Shown: positions 41,977 through 50,163 of the stretch, piece by piece | Position numbering within the stretch: position 1 is the stretch's first letter | Layout: every line of letters begins with the position of its first letter | DNA from: an uncultured Tateyamaria sp. | Lineage (GTDB): Bacteria > Pseudomonadota > Alphaproteobacteria > Rhodobacterales > Rhodobacteraceae | DNA length: 64,000 nucleotides | Assembly: GCF_947488715.1 (NCBI RefSeq) | Contig: NZ_CANLAG010000001.1 | Location: 186,001 to 250,000 of the forward strand | Direction of reading: 5' to 3' | The notes under the pieces: model-generated | What the model saw: only the letters and a program-made list of their open reading frames with translations | What the model was told of the DNA's origin: nothing | Database searches by the model: none | Made by a program: the position numbers and the translations under genes

Positions 41977-42543
41977 CTAGGCAGCGGCCGAAGTTTTGCC
42001 GGTCCACGCATTGGCTTGGAACTGCGCGTCGAGCGGTGTTTCAGCGATGTGGTTGGTGTAGTTGGACAAGGTTTTCAAGCCCGCACCGAGGATGACATCA
42101 AGGATGTTCGCCTTGGTATAACCCGCCGCATGGAAGGCGTTGAGGTCGGTTTCGGTGACGTTGCCGCGCGTTTCATGAATGCGCGCGGTGAATACCTGCA
42201 AAGCCTGCAGTTTGGCATCTGCGATGGGTGCATCATTGCGCAGGGCTTCGACCACATCCGCGGGCACTTTCTGCATTTGAGAGACGGTCGAGTGCGCCGC
42301 CATGCAGTAAGTGCAACCGTTTTCGCGGCTGGTGGTCATAAGAACAATCTGGCGCTCGGTCGGGGTCAGATCGGTTTTCTCAAAGAGCCCGGAGAGAACG
42401 CCATAGGCTTCGACCATCGCTGGCGATTCCGCAAAAGTTGCAGTCAGGTTGGGCAAGAAACCAAAGGCTTTCTTTGTGCTTTCCAGGATTGTCTTGCTGG
42501 CGGCGGGTGCTGTTTCTTCGGTGTGTACAGTCAGGTGGGATAT
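41977..42543 (-). CDS. Carboxymuconolactone decarboxylase/AhpD-like protein
   Basis: The 188-residue protein of the AhpD/CMD family has the redox motif ENGCTYCMAAHS (CxxC plus His, about residues 83-94) used in alkylhydroperoxidase-like chemistry. Members have SHLTVHTEETAPAASK-type N-termini starting MS. Here an ATA stands where the ATG is expected, at 42541-42543, with AAAAGGA 7 nt upstream. An in-frame TTG at 42570 and another at 42588 precede this site. The gene follows an NTF2-like gene and should be in the TetR-controlled unit. Confidence 0.8.
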   Translation of the reverse strand: MSHLTVHTEETAPAASKTILESTKKAFGFLPNLTATFAESPAMVEAYGVLSGLFEKTDLTPTERQIVLMTTSRENGCTYCMAAHSTVSQMQKVPADVVEALRNDAPIADAKLQALQVFTARIHETRGNVTETDLNAFHAAGYTKANILDVILGAGLKTLSNYTNHIAETPLDAQFQANAWTGKTSAAA

Positions 42544-42667
42544 TGGATTTTCCTTTTGTGTAGGCTGCAAGACGCCAGCCCGCTGCAAAGGGGGTGCAAC
42601 AGGACGTGCCTCAACATCGGCAGTTGGTATTGGGATTGGCGGGATGGGGGATTTGACCCTCTAGCCC

Positions 42668-43087
42668 TCAGTTCTTGGAGTGGGAGTCGTAGACTTTGCC
42701 GCTGATTTTCCACGCGCCGTCTTGCTTGTAGAGCACAAAGAAGTCGGTGAAGCGGTGTTCGCCCCAGTGGATGAATTCGACACGCGCTGCTGCGGCAGGG
42801 CCCGATACGTTGATCCATGCGATGTGGTGCTGAACGTCCGGCGCGGGGCCGCCTCCGGTCACAGCTCCGGCAAATGTGTCGGCGTCCATGTTGTAGTGCT
42901 CACCGTCGATAGAGCCGACGATATAGGCATGGTCGAGGAATGCGGTGCGGGCCAATGCGCCGTCACCGGATTTTGCGGACTCGATGTAGGGCTTCAGCGC
43001 CAGCTCGATTGCCTTGTATTCATCAAAGCTGTGCGCCTCGTCTGTTGTGTTTTCGATACTGAGTGCGGCGTTGGCAGTATTGGCCAT
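42668..43087 (-). CDS. NTF2-like (putative lumazine-binding) protein A, cytoplasmic
   Basis: The 139-residue protein has an NTF2-like cone fold: [95 protein letters not shown]. It has no signal peptide, unlike its close paralogue at 44315. A GGAGA site precedes the ATG. A TetR operator (43124-43141) lies 36 bp upstream. The ligand or reaction is unknown. Confidence 0.85.
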   Translation of the reverse strand: MANTANAALSIENTTDEAHSFDEYKAIELALKPYIESAKSGDGALARTAFLDHAYIVGSIDGEHYNMDADTFAGAVTGGGPAPDVQHHIAWINVSGPAAAARVEFIHWGEHRFTDFFVLYKQDGAWKISGKVYDSHSKN

Positions 43088-43123
43088 GAGATATCTCCGT
43101 CAGGGTTTTTGCAGTTATCTAAT

Positions 43124-43141
43124 TGACCTACATGTAAGTAG
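43124..43141. promoter_or_regulatory. TetR operator copy 1 (NTF2-A promoter)
   Basis: TGACCTACATGTAAGTAG matches the shared palindrome CTACnTACATGTAnGTAG except for the first three bases. It lies 36 bp upstream of the NTF2-A start. Five copies occur in the window and none was seen elsewhere in it. Confidence 0.7.
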
Positions 43142-43162
43142 AGGTTTTGAAGAAAAAAAGAG

Positions 43163-43696
43163 TTACGGCTTCACGAAAACGTCAAGCGTACGGTCGATCA
43201 TCGCGGGGTCGGATTCCAGACGTGCGAGCAGGGTCGCGCCTTCGAGGCCGCTGAGAAACTGCAATGCGCGGTCTTTGGGATTGGGGTCGTCCATTTGCGC
43301 GAACTGATCGGCGAGCCATGTGCGTAGATCACGAAAATAGAGCGACAACGCCTTGCGCACTTCGGGACTGACAGTTTCAAACTCGGCGGCAAGCATCCCG
43401 CACATACATATTTTGTTGTTCTGTATGTAGCATTTGAAATGGTTGATGAGCGCGCCGATCCGTTCCTGAGGCGTGACATAGACATGCTCAAAGCTCTTGA
43501 AGGCTTCGTTGTGCGCATCGCGCAAACGTTCGACCAGCGCCAGTGCCAGATCCTTCTTTGCTTTGAAGTGGTAGTGAATGCTCGAATTTTTCACGCCAAT
43601 GGCCGCCGCCAGATCAAGATAGCTAAAGTTGTTAAAGCCCTTGGTCTGGGTAAGATCCTCAGCCAGGTCCAGGATGCGCGTGCGCGTATCGGTCAT
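43163..43696 (-). CDS. TetR-family regulator, likely controller of the palindrome regulon
   Basis: The 177-residue protein has the helix-turn-helix FSYLDLAAAIGVKNSSIHYHFKAKKDLALALVERLRD (about 24-60). Its C-terminal domain contains KCYIQNNKICMCGMLAAEFETV with a Cys-x-Cys pair that could sense electrophiles. The ATG at 43696 has AAAGGAG 7 nt upstream; a GTG six bases earlier is less well placed. A copy of the CTACnTACATGTAnGTAG palindrome sits directly upstream of the ribosome site, which suggests autorepression. It faces a divergent NTF2 operon. Confidence 0.9.
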   Translation of the reverse strand: MTDTRTRILDLAEDLTQTKGFNNFSYLDLAAAIGVKNSSIHYHFKAKKDLALALVERLRDAHNEAFKSFEHVYVTPQERIGALINHFKCYIQNNKICMCGMLAAEFETVSPEVRKALSLYFRDLRTWLADQFAQMDDPNPKDRALQFLSGLEGATLLARLESDPAMIDRTLDVFVKP

Positions 43697-43710
43697 GTCC
43701 ACTCTCCTTT

Positions 43711-43728
43711 ACAACTACATGTAGGTAG
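43711..43728. promoter_or_regulatory. TetR operator copy 2 (autoregulatory)
   Basis: ACAACTACATGTAGGTAG keeps the TACATGTA core and the right GTAG arm of the shared palindrome. It ends just before the Shine-Dalgarno of the TetR gene at 43696, so a bound repressor would block its own transcription start region. Confidence 0.7.
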
Positions 43729-43851
43729 GTGCTCTTTGAGTCAATTGCAAAGTGACATGTGATCCGATCAGTCACACTTGTGCTGTACATAGGAGAATTT
43801 CTGCACAGTGAACTTTTTGTGAGACGCGCCCACTTCACTATTCGAATGAAC

Positions 43852-43869
43852 CTACATACATGAAGGTCA
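43852..43869. promoter_or_regulatory. TetR operator copy 3 (NTF2-B promoter)
   Basis: CTACATACATGAAGGTCA matches the left arm and centre of the shared palindrome with a degenerate right arm. It lies 36 bp upstream of the NTF2-B start, the same distance as copy 1 from NTF2-A. Confidence 0.6.
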
Positions 43870-43905
43870 GTCGCAAGCGGCACCCTGCAAGTATGGAGAT
43901 TCGAG

Positions 43906-44262
43906 ATGGTCGATATCGCAACGTCAAACGCATCAGTTGTTGAAAACAGCAGCTATGGTGAAATCGCTGCCATTGAGCGCGTTCTGAAATCCACGTTCGG
44001 TCGCTCGGCGCCGACAAACGCCCGTCCGGCATCGCATGACGTCCTGGATCTCGGGATCGCGGAGTTTGTGGCAATTCCCACGCCTTGCCCGGATCAAAAC
44101 CATCAGGTTTCGCTGATTGATGTCGCGGGTCCTTCGGCAGCTGCAATTGTCGAGTTCACCGACTGCAGCGGCGCGTCATTCTCCGACTTGTACGTTTTGC
44201 AAAAGCGCAACGAACAGTGGGCGATCAGCGAAAAAGTCTGGGACTCGCACGCCCATAGCTGA
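43906..44262 (+). CDS. Degenerate NTF2-like paralogue B
   Basis: The 118-residue protein aligns with the paralogues at both ends (YGEIAAIERVLK; VSLIDVAGPSAAAIVEFTDCSGASFSDLYVLQKRNEQWAISEKVWDSHAHS). The central part with the conserved [13 protein letters not shown] and DADTF segments is replaced by unrelated sequence (GRSAPTNARPASHDVLDLG). The frame is intact and GGAG precedes the ATG, so it is probably expressed, but it may have lost the ligand pocket. It is followed closely by paralogue C. Confidence 0.75.
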   Translation: MVDIATSNASVVENSSYGEIAAIERVLKSTFGRSAPTNARPASHDVLDLGIAEFVAIPTPCPDQNHQVSLIDVAGPSAAAIVEFTDCSGASFSDLYVLQKRNEQWAISEKVWDSHAHS

Positions 44263-44314
44263 TCCCGCGTCGCGGCATCCCAACACCTCATACCTAACCC
44301 AAAAGGACCCTCCA

Positions 44315-44788
44315 ATGATCCGCACCAAGCACACCAGTTTTGCCCTTTTGATGGCGCTCGCCTCGATCACAGCAACCAGCCAAATGGCAACAGCGCAGAG
44401 CGCGGCAACCGCCGAAGAGGCCGCAACATTTGAGGAATACAAAGCCATCGAAGAAGCGTTGCAGCCCTACATCGTGTCCGCGCGCACGGGTGACGGCGAC
44501 CTGACCCGCACAGCGTTCTACGACCACGCCCACATTGTCGGCTCCATCGGCGGCACAGTCTACAACCTGGATGCAGACACATTCGCCGCTGCGATTGACG
44601 ATGGCGGCCCATCCGAAAACGTGCGCCATCACATTTCGTGGATCAACGTATCCGGACCCGCTGCAGCAGCTCGTGTCGAGTTCGTCGATTGGGGTGGCAA
44701 CCGCTTTACCGATTTCTTTGTGCTCTACAAAGAAGGCGAAGAGTGGAAGATCAGTGGCAAGGTCTACAACTCCCACGCCAACAACTAG
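44315..44788 (+). CDS. NTF2-like protein C with signal peptide
   Basis: The 157-residue protein has a signal peptide ([29 protein letters not shown]) and then an NTF2-like domain close to paralogue [96 protein letters not shown]. It should act in the periplasm while A acts in the cytoplasm. AAAAGGA lies about 8 nt before the ATG at 44315; a longer frame upstream overlaps paralogue B and is rejected. Confidence 0.87.
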   Translation: MIRTKHTSFALLMALASITATSQMATAQSAATAEEAATFEEYKAIEEALQPYIVSARTGDGDLTRTAFYDHAHIVGSIGGTVYNLDADTFAAAIDDGGPSENVRHHISWINVSGPAAAARVEFVDWGGNRFTDFFVLYKEGEEWKISGKVYNSHANN

Positions 44789-44927
44789 GTCCACGTTGGA
44801 CCACGGGTGGCAGCCCAAGATCGCCACCCGCAGCCCGCCCTTTCACTGTGAACGAACTCATCCTGTGTCTCGGCCACAACCGGCAGATGCAGGACAAGTC
44901 CGCTCAGGTACTGGAAAGACGATACCC

Positions 44928-45548
44928 ATGATTGATCTCTACACGGCAGCCACTCCAAATGGATGGAAAGCCTCTGTCACGTTGGAAGAGTTGGGCCTGC
45001 CCTACACCCTGAACACACTTGAGCTTGGCCAAGGTGATCAGAAGCAACCGGCGTTTCTGCAAGTGAACCCGAACGGTCGCATCCCAGCGATTGTTGATCG
45101 CGACAACGATGACTTTGCGGTTTTTGAGTCCGGCGCGATCATGATTTACCTCGCTGAGATGACAGGCAGGCTTTTGCCGACAGATGCGCGTGGCCGTTCG
45201 GAAGTTATCCAATGGCTGCTGTTCCAAATGGCTGGCGTCGGTCCGATGCAAGGGCAGGCCTATGTGTTCTCGCACAGTTTTCCCGAGAAACTGCCTGCGG
45301 TCATTGAACGGTATCTTACAGAGACACAGCGGCTTTACGGTGTGCTTGATACGCGCTTGGCGGACCGCGAATACCTCGCCGGTGATTTTTCAATCGCGGA
45401 TATCGCAAACTGGTGCTGGGTGCGCATGCACGGCGCCATAGACATCAGCCTCGATGCGTTTCCAAACCTTGCACGCTGGCATGACCTGCTTGCGGAACGC
45501 CCCGGCTGCGCCAAGGGCGTTCTGATCCCCGATCAACCGCACTTCTAA
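44928..45548 (+). CDS. Glutathione S-transferase, Nu-class-like
   Basis: The 206-residue enzyme has the thioredoxin-fold start [37 protein letters not shown], with the TPNGxK motif of the YghU/YfcG (Nu) class, then [12 protein letters not shown] and the [14 protein letters not shown]-binding helix. The C-terminal all-helical domain ends [13 protein letters not shown]. It likely conjugates or reduces electrophiles or peroxides with glutathione. It follows the NTF2 genes in the detoxification island and precedes an old yellow enzyme gene by about 35 bp. Confidence 0.92.
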   Translation: MIDLYTAATPNGWKASVTLEELGLPYTLNTLELGQGDQKQPAFLQVNPNGRIPAIVDRDNDDFAVFESGAIMIYLAEMTGRLLPTDARGRSEVIQWLLFQMAGVGPMQGQAYVFSHSFPEKLPAVIERYLTETQRLYGVLDTRLADREYLAGDFSIADIANWCWVRMHGAIDISLDAFPNLARWHDLLAERPGCAKGVLIPDQPHF

Positions 45549-45583
45549 CTCTCCTCACCACACAACTCCAAAGGACCAATCAA

Positions 45584-46666
45584 ATGAGCACTCTCTTTGA
45601 GCCTGGAAAACTGGGCGATATCGACGTCAAAAACCGGGTCTTCATGGCCCCCCTCACGCGCAACCGCGCTCATCCGGATGGCACGCCGCACCAATTGGCG
45701 GTGGAATACTACACACAGCGCGCAAGTGCGGGTCTGATCATATCGGAGGGCGTCCAGATCGTTCCGATGGCCAAGGGCTATGTCAACACGCCCGGCATCC
45801 ACAACGCCAAGCAAATTGCCGCCTGGAAGGACATCACGGACGCCGTTCACACAAAGGGTGGCAAGATCGTCTTGCAACTTTGGCACGTGGGCCGGATCAG
45901 TCACACGTCGCTGCTCCCCGATGGAAACGCGCCACTGGCACCCTCGGCCATTCAGGCGGACGCCGGCACGTTCACCGAAGAAGGCCCGACAAACGTGTCG
46001 TCGCCGCGGGAACTGACCGTGGCCGAAATCGAGGTAATCGTGACCGAATACGCCAACGCTGCCCAAGCCTCCATCGACGCGGGTGTTGATGGTGTCGAGG
46101 TGCATGGCGCAAATGGCTATCTGTTGAACCAGTTCATTTCGACAAACACCAATGACAGAACGGATGCGTACGGCGGTAGCCCGGAAAACCGTTCCAAGCT
46201 GCTCTTGGATGTTGTCGATGCAGTGTCCGACCGTATTGGTCGGGGGCGCGTTGGTGTCCGCCTGTCGCCCACCGGGACTTTCAACGACATCCATGATGCC
46301 GAAGCAGGCGCAACGTACAGCCACCTGTTCGCAGAGATCGACAAACGCGATCTGGCCTTTTTGCACGTGGTCGAGGCCTTCCCCGGTTTCGAACCGTCGG
46401 CTGAGGAACAGCAACTGAATCAAAGCCTGCGCAAGACATTCAGCGGAAACTACATCGCCAATGGTGGATACGACGGCGCGTCGGCGGCCGCCGCTGTCGA
46501 AAATGGAGCTGTGGCCGTGTCCTTTGGCCGGATGTTCATTTCCAACCCGGACCTCCCCGAACGGCTGCGTCTTGGCGCCGAGTTGAACGTGTTGGACGAC
46601 ACAACCCTCTATGGCGGCAGCGAAAAGGGTTACACCGACTATCCGGCCCTGTCTTCCGCAGCGTGA
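45584..46666 (+). CDS. Old yellow enzyme family alkene reductase
   Basis: The 360-residue FMN enzyme has LFEPGKLGDIDVKNRVFMAPLTRNRA (about 3-28), ADQ-like WHVGRISHTSL, DGVEVHGANGYLLNQFISTNTNDRTDAYGGSPENR (active-site His/Asn pair and the FMN loop) and a C-terminal FGRMFISNPDLPERL. NemA and related proteins reduce N-ethylmaleimide, nitroesters and other alpha,beta-unsaturated electrophiles with NADPH. AAGGA precedes the ATG. A hairpin at 46676 follows. Confidence 0.94.
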   Translation: MSTLFEPGKLGDIDVKNRVFMAPLTRNRAHPDGTPHQLAVEYYTQRASAGLIISEGVQIVPMAKGYVNTPGIHNAKQIAAWKDITDAVHTKGGKIVLQLWHVGRISHTSLLPDGNAPLAPSAIQADAGTFTEEGPTNVSSPRELTVAEIEVIVTEYANAAQASIDAGVDGVEVHGANGYLLNQFISTNTNDRTDAYGGSPENRSKLLLDVVDAVSDRIGRGRVGVRLSPTGTFNDIHDAEAGATYSHLFAEIDKRDLAFLHVVEAFPGFEPSAEEQQLNQSLRKTFSGNYIANGGYDGASAAAAVENGAVAVSFGRMFISNPDLPERLRLGAELNVLDDTTLYGGSEKGYTDYPALSSAA

Positions 46667-46675
46667 CACAGAAAA

Positions 46676-46704
46676 AGGGGGCGGAGTGTGAACGCTCTGC
46701 CCCT
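46676..46704 (+). terminator. Hairpin after the old yellow enzyme gene
   Basis: GGGGCGGAG pairs with CTCTGCCCC with one mismatch, stem about 9 bp, starting 10 bp after the stop codon. The T-tract is absent, so termination is only likely. Confidence 0.5.
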
Positions 46705-46996
46705 CATAACAGCCTTTGAAAGTGTGCAGACATGTTGCACCCGAATATCCAATTCGACACGGTTGCCAGGATGAACGGGTACAATCCCGCCACCGTGCTC
46801 GAACGGCGCTCGATCTTCGGTAACACGAACGCAGACGATGCGCATTTGGCGCAGAACGCGGCAAATAACCCCACTGTTTCCAAGGCGTGCCTGTGACCCA
46901 TGTCATCCTTTGGTGACATGCACTAAGCGCCGTACCAAACGCATTCTATGCAGCCAATTTGTGCCAGACGCGCATTGCCCAAAAGTGAACCAAGCC
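46705..46996. other. Spacer between the old yellow enzyme and EamA genes
   Basis: The gap between the two genes is 330 bp including the hairpin. A 54-codon plus-strand frame (46732-46896) and a 71-codon minus-strand frame (46704-46919) both run through it. Neither has a convincing ribosome site or family match. I cannot say which strand, if any, is coding. Confidence 0.4.
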
Positions 46997-47866
46997 ATGA
47001 ACAACGCAGTACTATTTATCGCAACCGTGTTCGTTTGGGGCACGAGTTGGATTGCGATCACTTGGCAGATTGGGTCTATCTCGGTGATGGTGTCGGTGGC
47101 CTATCGCATGGGTCTGGCGGCGGTTCTGTTGCTGTTGGTGCTGGCTGCATTTGGCAAGCTCGCCCGGCCCAAAGTCTGGCGCTTTGTCGCCCTTCAAGCG
47201 GCCCTGTTGTTCAGCTTTAATTTCGTGGCGCTCTACAACGCGACGTCCTTTATCACGTCGGGCCAGGTCTCCGTCATTTTCTCGCTGGCATCCGTGTTCA
47301 ATGCGATCAATGCACGGCTGTTTTTCGGCACGGCGATCACACGGCGGGTGCTGTTTGCGGGACTCATCGGGTTTCTCGGGCTGATTCTGCTCTTTTGGGA
47401 CGACCTCACGATCAGTGCCAAAGCGGGTACTTTGGTCGGCGTTGCTTGGGCAACGCTGGGCACCGCGTTGTTCTCGCTTGGCAACATGGCATCGCGCCAG
47501 AACAGCGCTGTGGGTGTGACGCCCGTGATCGCCAACGCATGGGGCATGGGCCTCGGTGCCGCGATGCTGTTGCTGATCGCCGCGGCGAGTGGGGTATCGA
47601 TCCCTGTGCCGACTGAGGCTCGATACGTCGCGGCCTTGTTCTATCTCGCGGTCTTTGCCTCGATCATCGGCTTTACATGCTACCTTGTGTTGGTGGACCG
47701 CATCGGGGCTGCTCAGGCAGGCTATGCAACGGTGCTGTTCCCGATTGTCGCGTTGGTTGCATCGTCGATATTCGAGGGGTTTGAGTGGACCGTCCTCGCC
47801 ATTGCGGGGATCGCCCTGACCATCGCGGGCAATGTCGTCATGTTCGGGAAATCCAAACCTGCGTGA
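46997..47866 (+). CDS. EamA-family (DMT) transporter
   Basis: The 289-residue protein has ten predicted helices in two EamA repeats. It starts MNNAVLFIATVFVWGTSWIAITWQIGSISVMVSVAYRMGLA, with the typical FVWGTSW motif, and the second repeat includes LFYLAVFASIIGFTCYLVLVDRIGAAQAGY. The ATG at 46997 is chosen because upstream sequence is not EamA-like. It converges on the ABC permease gene with a 4-bp gap. The substrate is unknown. Confidence 0.9.
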   Translation: MNNAVLFIATVFVWGTSWIAITWQIGSISVMVSVAYRMGLAAVLLLLVLAAFGKLARPKVWRFVALQAALLFSFNFVALYNATSFITSGQVSVIFSLASVFNAINARLFFGTAITRRVLFAGLIGFLGLILLFWDDLTISAKAGTLVGVAWATLGTALFSLGNMASRQNSAVGVTPVIANAWGMGLGAAMLLLIAAASGVSIPVPTEARYVAALFYLAVFASIIGFTCYLVLVDRIGAAQAGYATVLFPIVALVASSIFEGFEWTVLAIAGIALTIAGNVVMFGKSKPA

Positions 47867-47870
47867 CGGA

Positions 47871-48611
47871 TCAGCGCCCAACACTACGGCGAAACCGCCG
47901 TTCCATCACCGCAACGAACACGGAAATGCACGCCGCCAGCACCAGATAGAGAATGGCGGCATACAGATACGTATTGAGGTCAAAATTGCGGGCAAAGATG
48001 GTTCGCGTCTGCCCCATCAAATCCATCACCGTGATGGTCGAGATCAGCGCGCTGCCCTTCATCATCAGGATCAATTCGTTGCCATAGGCTGGCCATGCGA
48101 TGCGAATGGCCTGCGGCAACATGATCCGGCGCATCGCCCGCAGCCAAGGCATGCCGATGGACAGGGCGGCCTCCATCTGACCCTTTTCGACATTCGCCAA
48201 ACCGCCGCGAAAAATCTCCGACACATAGGCGCTGGTGTTGAGGGTCAGGACCAGCAGGCCCACCAACCACGGGTTTTTGAAGAAGGTCCACAGGACTGGG
48301 CCCAACCCTTGTTCCCCAAGGCTGCCAACCCCAAAATAGATGATCCAAAGCTGCACCAGCAGTGGCGTTCCCCGAAAGACATAGACAAAGATCTGTGCAG
48401 GCCACACCAGAACGCTGCGCCCGCTCACACGTGCAAATGTCAGCGCGATGGCGAGGAAGAACCCGATGCCGCAGGCCAGCGCCAAGAGTTCCGTGGTTAC
48501 GAGGAACCCATCGATAAAGCGCGAACAGGTCTTGGCGAACAGAGGTCCGGATATCGGGGAAAGCCCTGCGCAAATCGTATCGGACACCCAGAATTTCAGG
48601 TCTTGATACAT
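47871..48611 (-). CDS. Polar amino acid ABC transporter permease (HisM/ArtM type)
   Basis: The 246-residue permease is of the HisMQ family. FIDGFLVTTELLALACGIGFFLAIAL is the first helix region, and VYVFRGTPLLVQLWIIYFGVG and ALSIGMPWLRAMRRIMLPQAIRIAWPAYGNELI form the conserved EAA-type loop. It is the last gene of an operon that also holds the ATPase, the binding protein and catabolic genes. It lies 4 bp after the partner permease. Confidence 0.9.
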   Translation of the reverse strand: MYQDLKFWVSDTICAGLSPISGPLFAKTCSRFIDGFLVTTELLALACGIGFFLAIALTFARVSGRSVLVWPAQIFVYVFRGTPLLVQLWIIYFGVGSLGEQGLGPVLWTFFKNPWLVGLLVLTLNTSAYVSEIFRGGLANVEKGQMEAALSIGMPWLRAMRRIMLPQAIRIAWPAYGNELILMMKGSALISTITVMDLMGQTRTIFARNFDLNTYLYAAILYLVLAACISVFVAVMERRFRRSVGR

Positions 48612-48615
48612 TGCT

Positions 48616-49338
48616 CTAGGCCCCCGCCATGCCACGTCTGGCGCGCCGTTCCAGCGCGCTGCGGACCACATCGGAAAGCGATGTCATCATGAGATAAAGC
48701 GCGCCAGCGGCGACAAAGAACAGCAGCGGGCTTTGCTCTGTCTCGCCGCCAAGTTTTGCAATGCGCAACAGCTCATTCAACGCAATGACGGCGGCAAGGG
48801 ACGTGTCCTTGAGCACAACCATCCAAAGGTTGCCCAAACCGGGGATCGCAAACCGCCAAAGCTGTGGAAAGCGGATGCGGAAAAAGACCTGGCTCCGGCT
48901 GAGCCCAATCGCCTGACCTGCCTCGATCTGACCCGATGGCACCGCGAGGTACGCACCGCGAAAGATCTCGCAGGCATAGGCAGCAAAGATGATCGACAAC
49001 CCGGCCACAGCAGCCATAAATTTCGGCACCTCATAGCCGCCCTGAAAGCCAAGCGACGTGGCCACTGCGTTGATCAGACTGTCAGAGCCAAAGAAGACAA
49101 ACAGCAGAATGAGGAATTCGGGAACGCCCCGCATAAACAGCGTGTAAGCAGCGGCGGGCCACCGCAGCATTCGGGTCCTGGACAGCTTCATGCCCGCAAG
49201 ACCCAGGCCCATGACCAACCCGGCCAACATGGCACACAAGGCCAGCTGCAAGGTCAACAACGCACCGTTGAGCAGATCGTCACCCCATCCCCCCTGACCG
49301 AAGGACAAAGGACCTAGAACTGTGTTGATCTGCTCCAT
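48616..49338 (-). CDS. Polar amino acid ABC transporter permease (HisQ/OccQ type)
   Basis: The 240-residue permease has TLQLALCAMLAGLVMGLGLAGMKLS, FMRGVPEFLILLFVFFG and QAIGLSRSQVFFRIRFPQLWRFAIPGLGNLWMVVLKDTSL, the standard HisQ signatures. The ATG at 49338 gives the start MEQINTVLGP. It is separated from the binding-protein gene by a strong hairpin. Confidence 0.9.
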   Translation of the reverse strand: MEQINTVLGPLSFGQGGWGDDLLNGALLTLQLALCAMLAGLVMGLGLAGMKLSRTRMLRWPAAAYTLFMRGVPEFLILLFVFFGSDSLINAVATSLGFQGGYEVPKFMAAVAGLSIIFAAYACEIFRGAYLAVPSGQIEAGQAIGLSRSQVFFRIRFPQLWRFAIPGLGNLWMVVLKDTSLAAVIALNELLRIAKLGGETEQSPLLFFVAAGALYLMMTSLSDVVRSALERRARRGMAGA

Positions 49339-49360
49339 CTTGCGCCTTCCGATTGTACGC

Positions 49361-49396
49361 AAAGGGGGCCTGACATGCTGTCTGTCAGGCCCCTTT
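49361..49396 (-). terminator. Intercistronic hairpin between binding-protein and permease genes
   Basis: AAAGGGG(G)CCTGACA pairs with TGTCAGGCCCCTTT, about 14 bp with one bulge, in the 65-bp gap downstream of the binding-protein gene and upstream of the permeases. As in the polyol operon, it probably limits permease expression relative to the binding protein. Confidence 0.65.
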
Positions 49397-49403
49397 CTTT
49401 GAT

Positions 49404-50141
49404 TTAGAAGATGTCGATGCCGAAGTATTTGATGCTGATGGTCTGATACGTCCCATCGGCGCGGATCGCCTCAATCGCGGTGTTCAGATCATCGCGCAGC
49501 GCGTCTTCGCCCTTGCGCACGCCGATGCCAATCTGGTCCGCGATGTCGATCTTTTCGGCAACGAACCCAAATCCCTCGTTGTCCTTCACCCATGCAGCGG
49601 CGGGCAGGAAATCCGCGACAACCGTCTCGACCCGGCCAGAGGACAGGTCGGAAAACGCCGCGGGGTTGGTGTCGTACAGACGGATGTCAGCGCGGTTGCC
49701 ATAGGTGTCTTCGGCCCATTGCGACCCGGTGGTCGAACGCTGCGCACCGATGGACACATCGCCCAGCTTTTCAAGTGTCGCGGTCGTCCCATCCGCGCCA
49801 ACAACGCTGAGATAGTTGCTGTAATACGGCGCGCTGAAGTCGATGGCCTGTTTGCGTTCTTCGGTGATCGACATGGACGCGATGATGGCGTCGTATTTGT
49901 CATTGACCAAACCGGGGATGATCCCGTCCCAGTCCTGCGCAACAATTTCGCATTCGCGCTCCATTGCGGCGCACAGTGCCTCTGCGATCTCAACGTCGAA
50001 ACCGACCAATTCGCCATCGGCGGTCACGTTGTTGAACGGAGGGTATGCCCCTTCGGTTGCGATGCGCAGAACGTCCTGAGCCGAGGCCGCACTTGCCAGT
50101 CCCCCGGCCAACAGGCCGACGGCTAAAACACTGAATTTCAT
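49404..50141 (-). CDS. Polar amino acid ABC transporter, binding protein
   Basis: The 245-residue periplasmic protein has a signal peptide (MKFSVLAVGLLAGGLASAASAQD) and a SBP_bac_3 domain: LRIATEGAYPPFNNVTADGELVGFDVEIAEALCAAMERECEIVAQDWDGIIPGLVNDKYDAIIASMSITEERKQAIDFSAPYY. The aspartate of the VGFDVEIA motif and the SMSIT segment usually bind the amino group of the ligand. The ligand is likely a cationic or N-modified amino acid or opine-like compound. GGGAGA precedes the ATG. Confidence 0.92.
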   Translation of the reverse strand: MKFSVLAVGLLAGGLASAASAQDVLRIATEGAYPPFNNVTADGELVGFDVEIAEALCAAMERECEIVAQDWDGIIPGLVNDKYDAIIASMSITEERKQAIDFSAPYYSNYLSVVGADGTTATLEKLGDVSIGAQRSTTGSQWAEDTYGNRADIRLYDTNPAAFSDLSSGRVETVVADFLPAAAWVKDNEGFGFVAEKIDIADQIGIGVRKGEDALRDDLNTAIEAIRADGTYQTISIKYFGIDIF

Positions 50142-50163
50142 GACTTATCTCCCTAGGTGATGG

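Noticed and set aside
41412-42011. A 199-codon frame overlapping the small membrane-protein gene
   Set aside because: It is arginine/histidine-rich in the wrong frame. The frame at 41462-41872 gives clean membrane helices instead.
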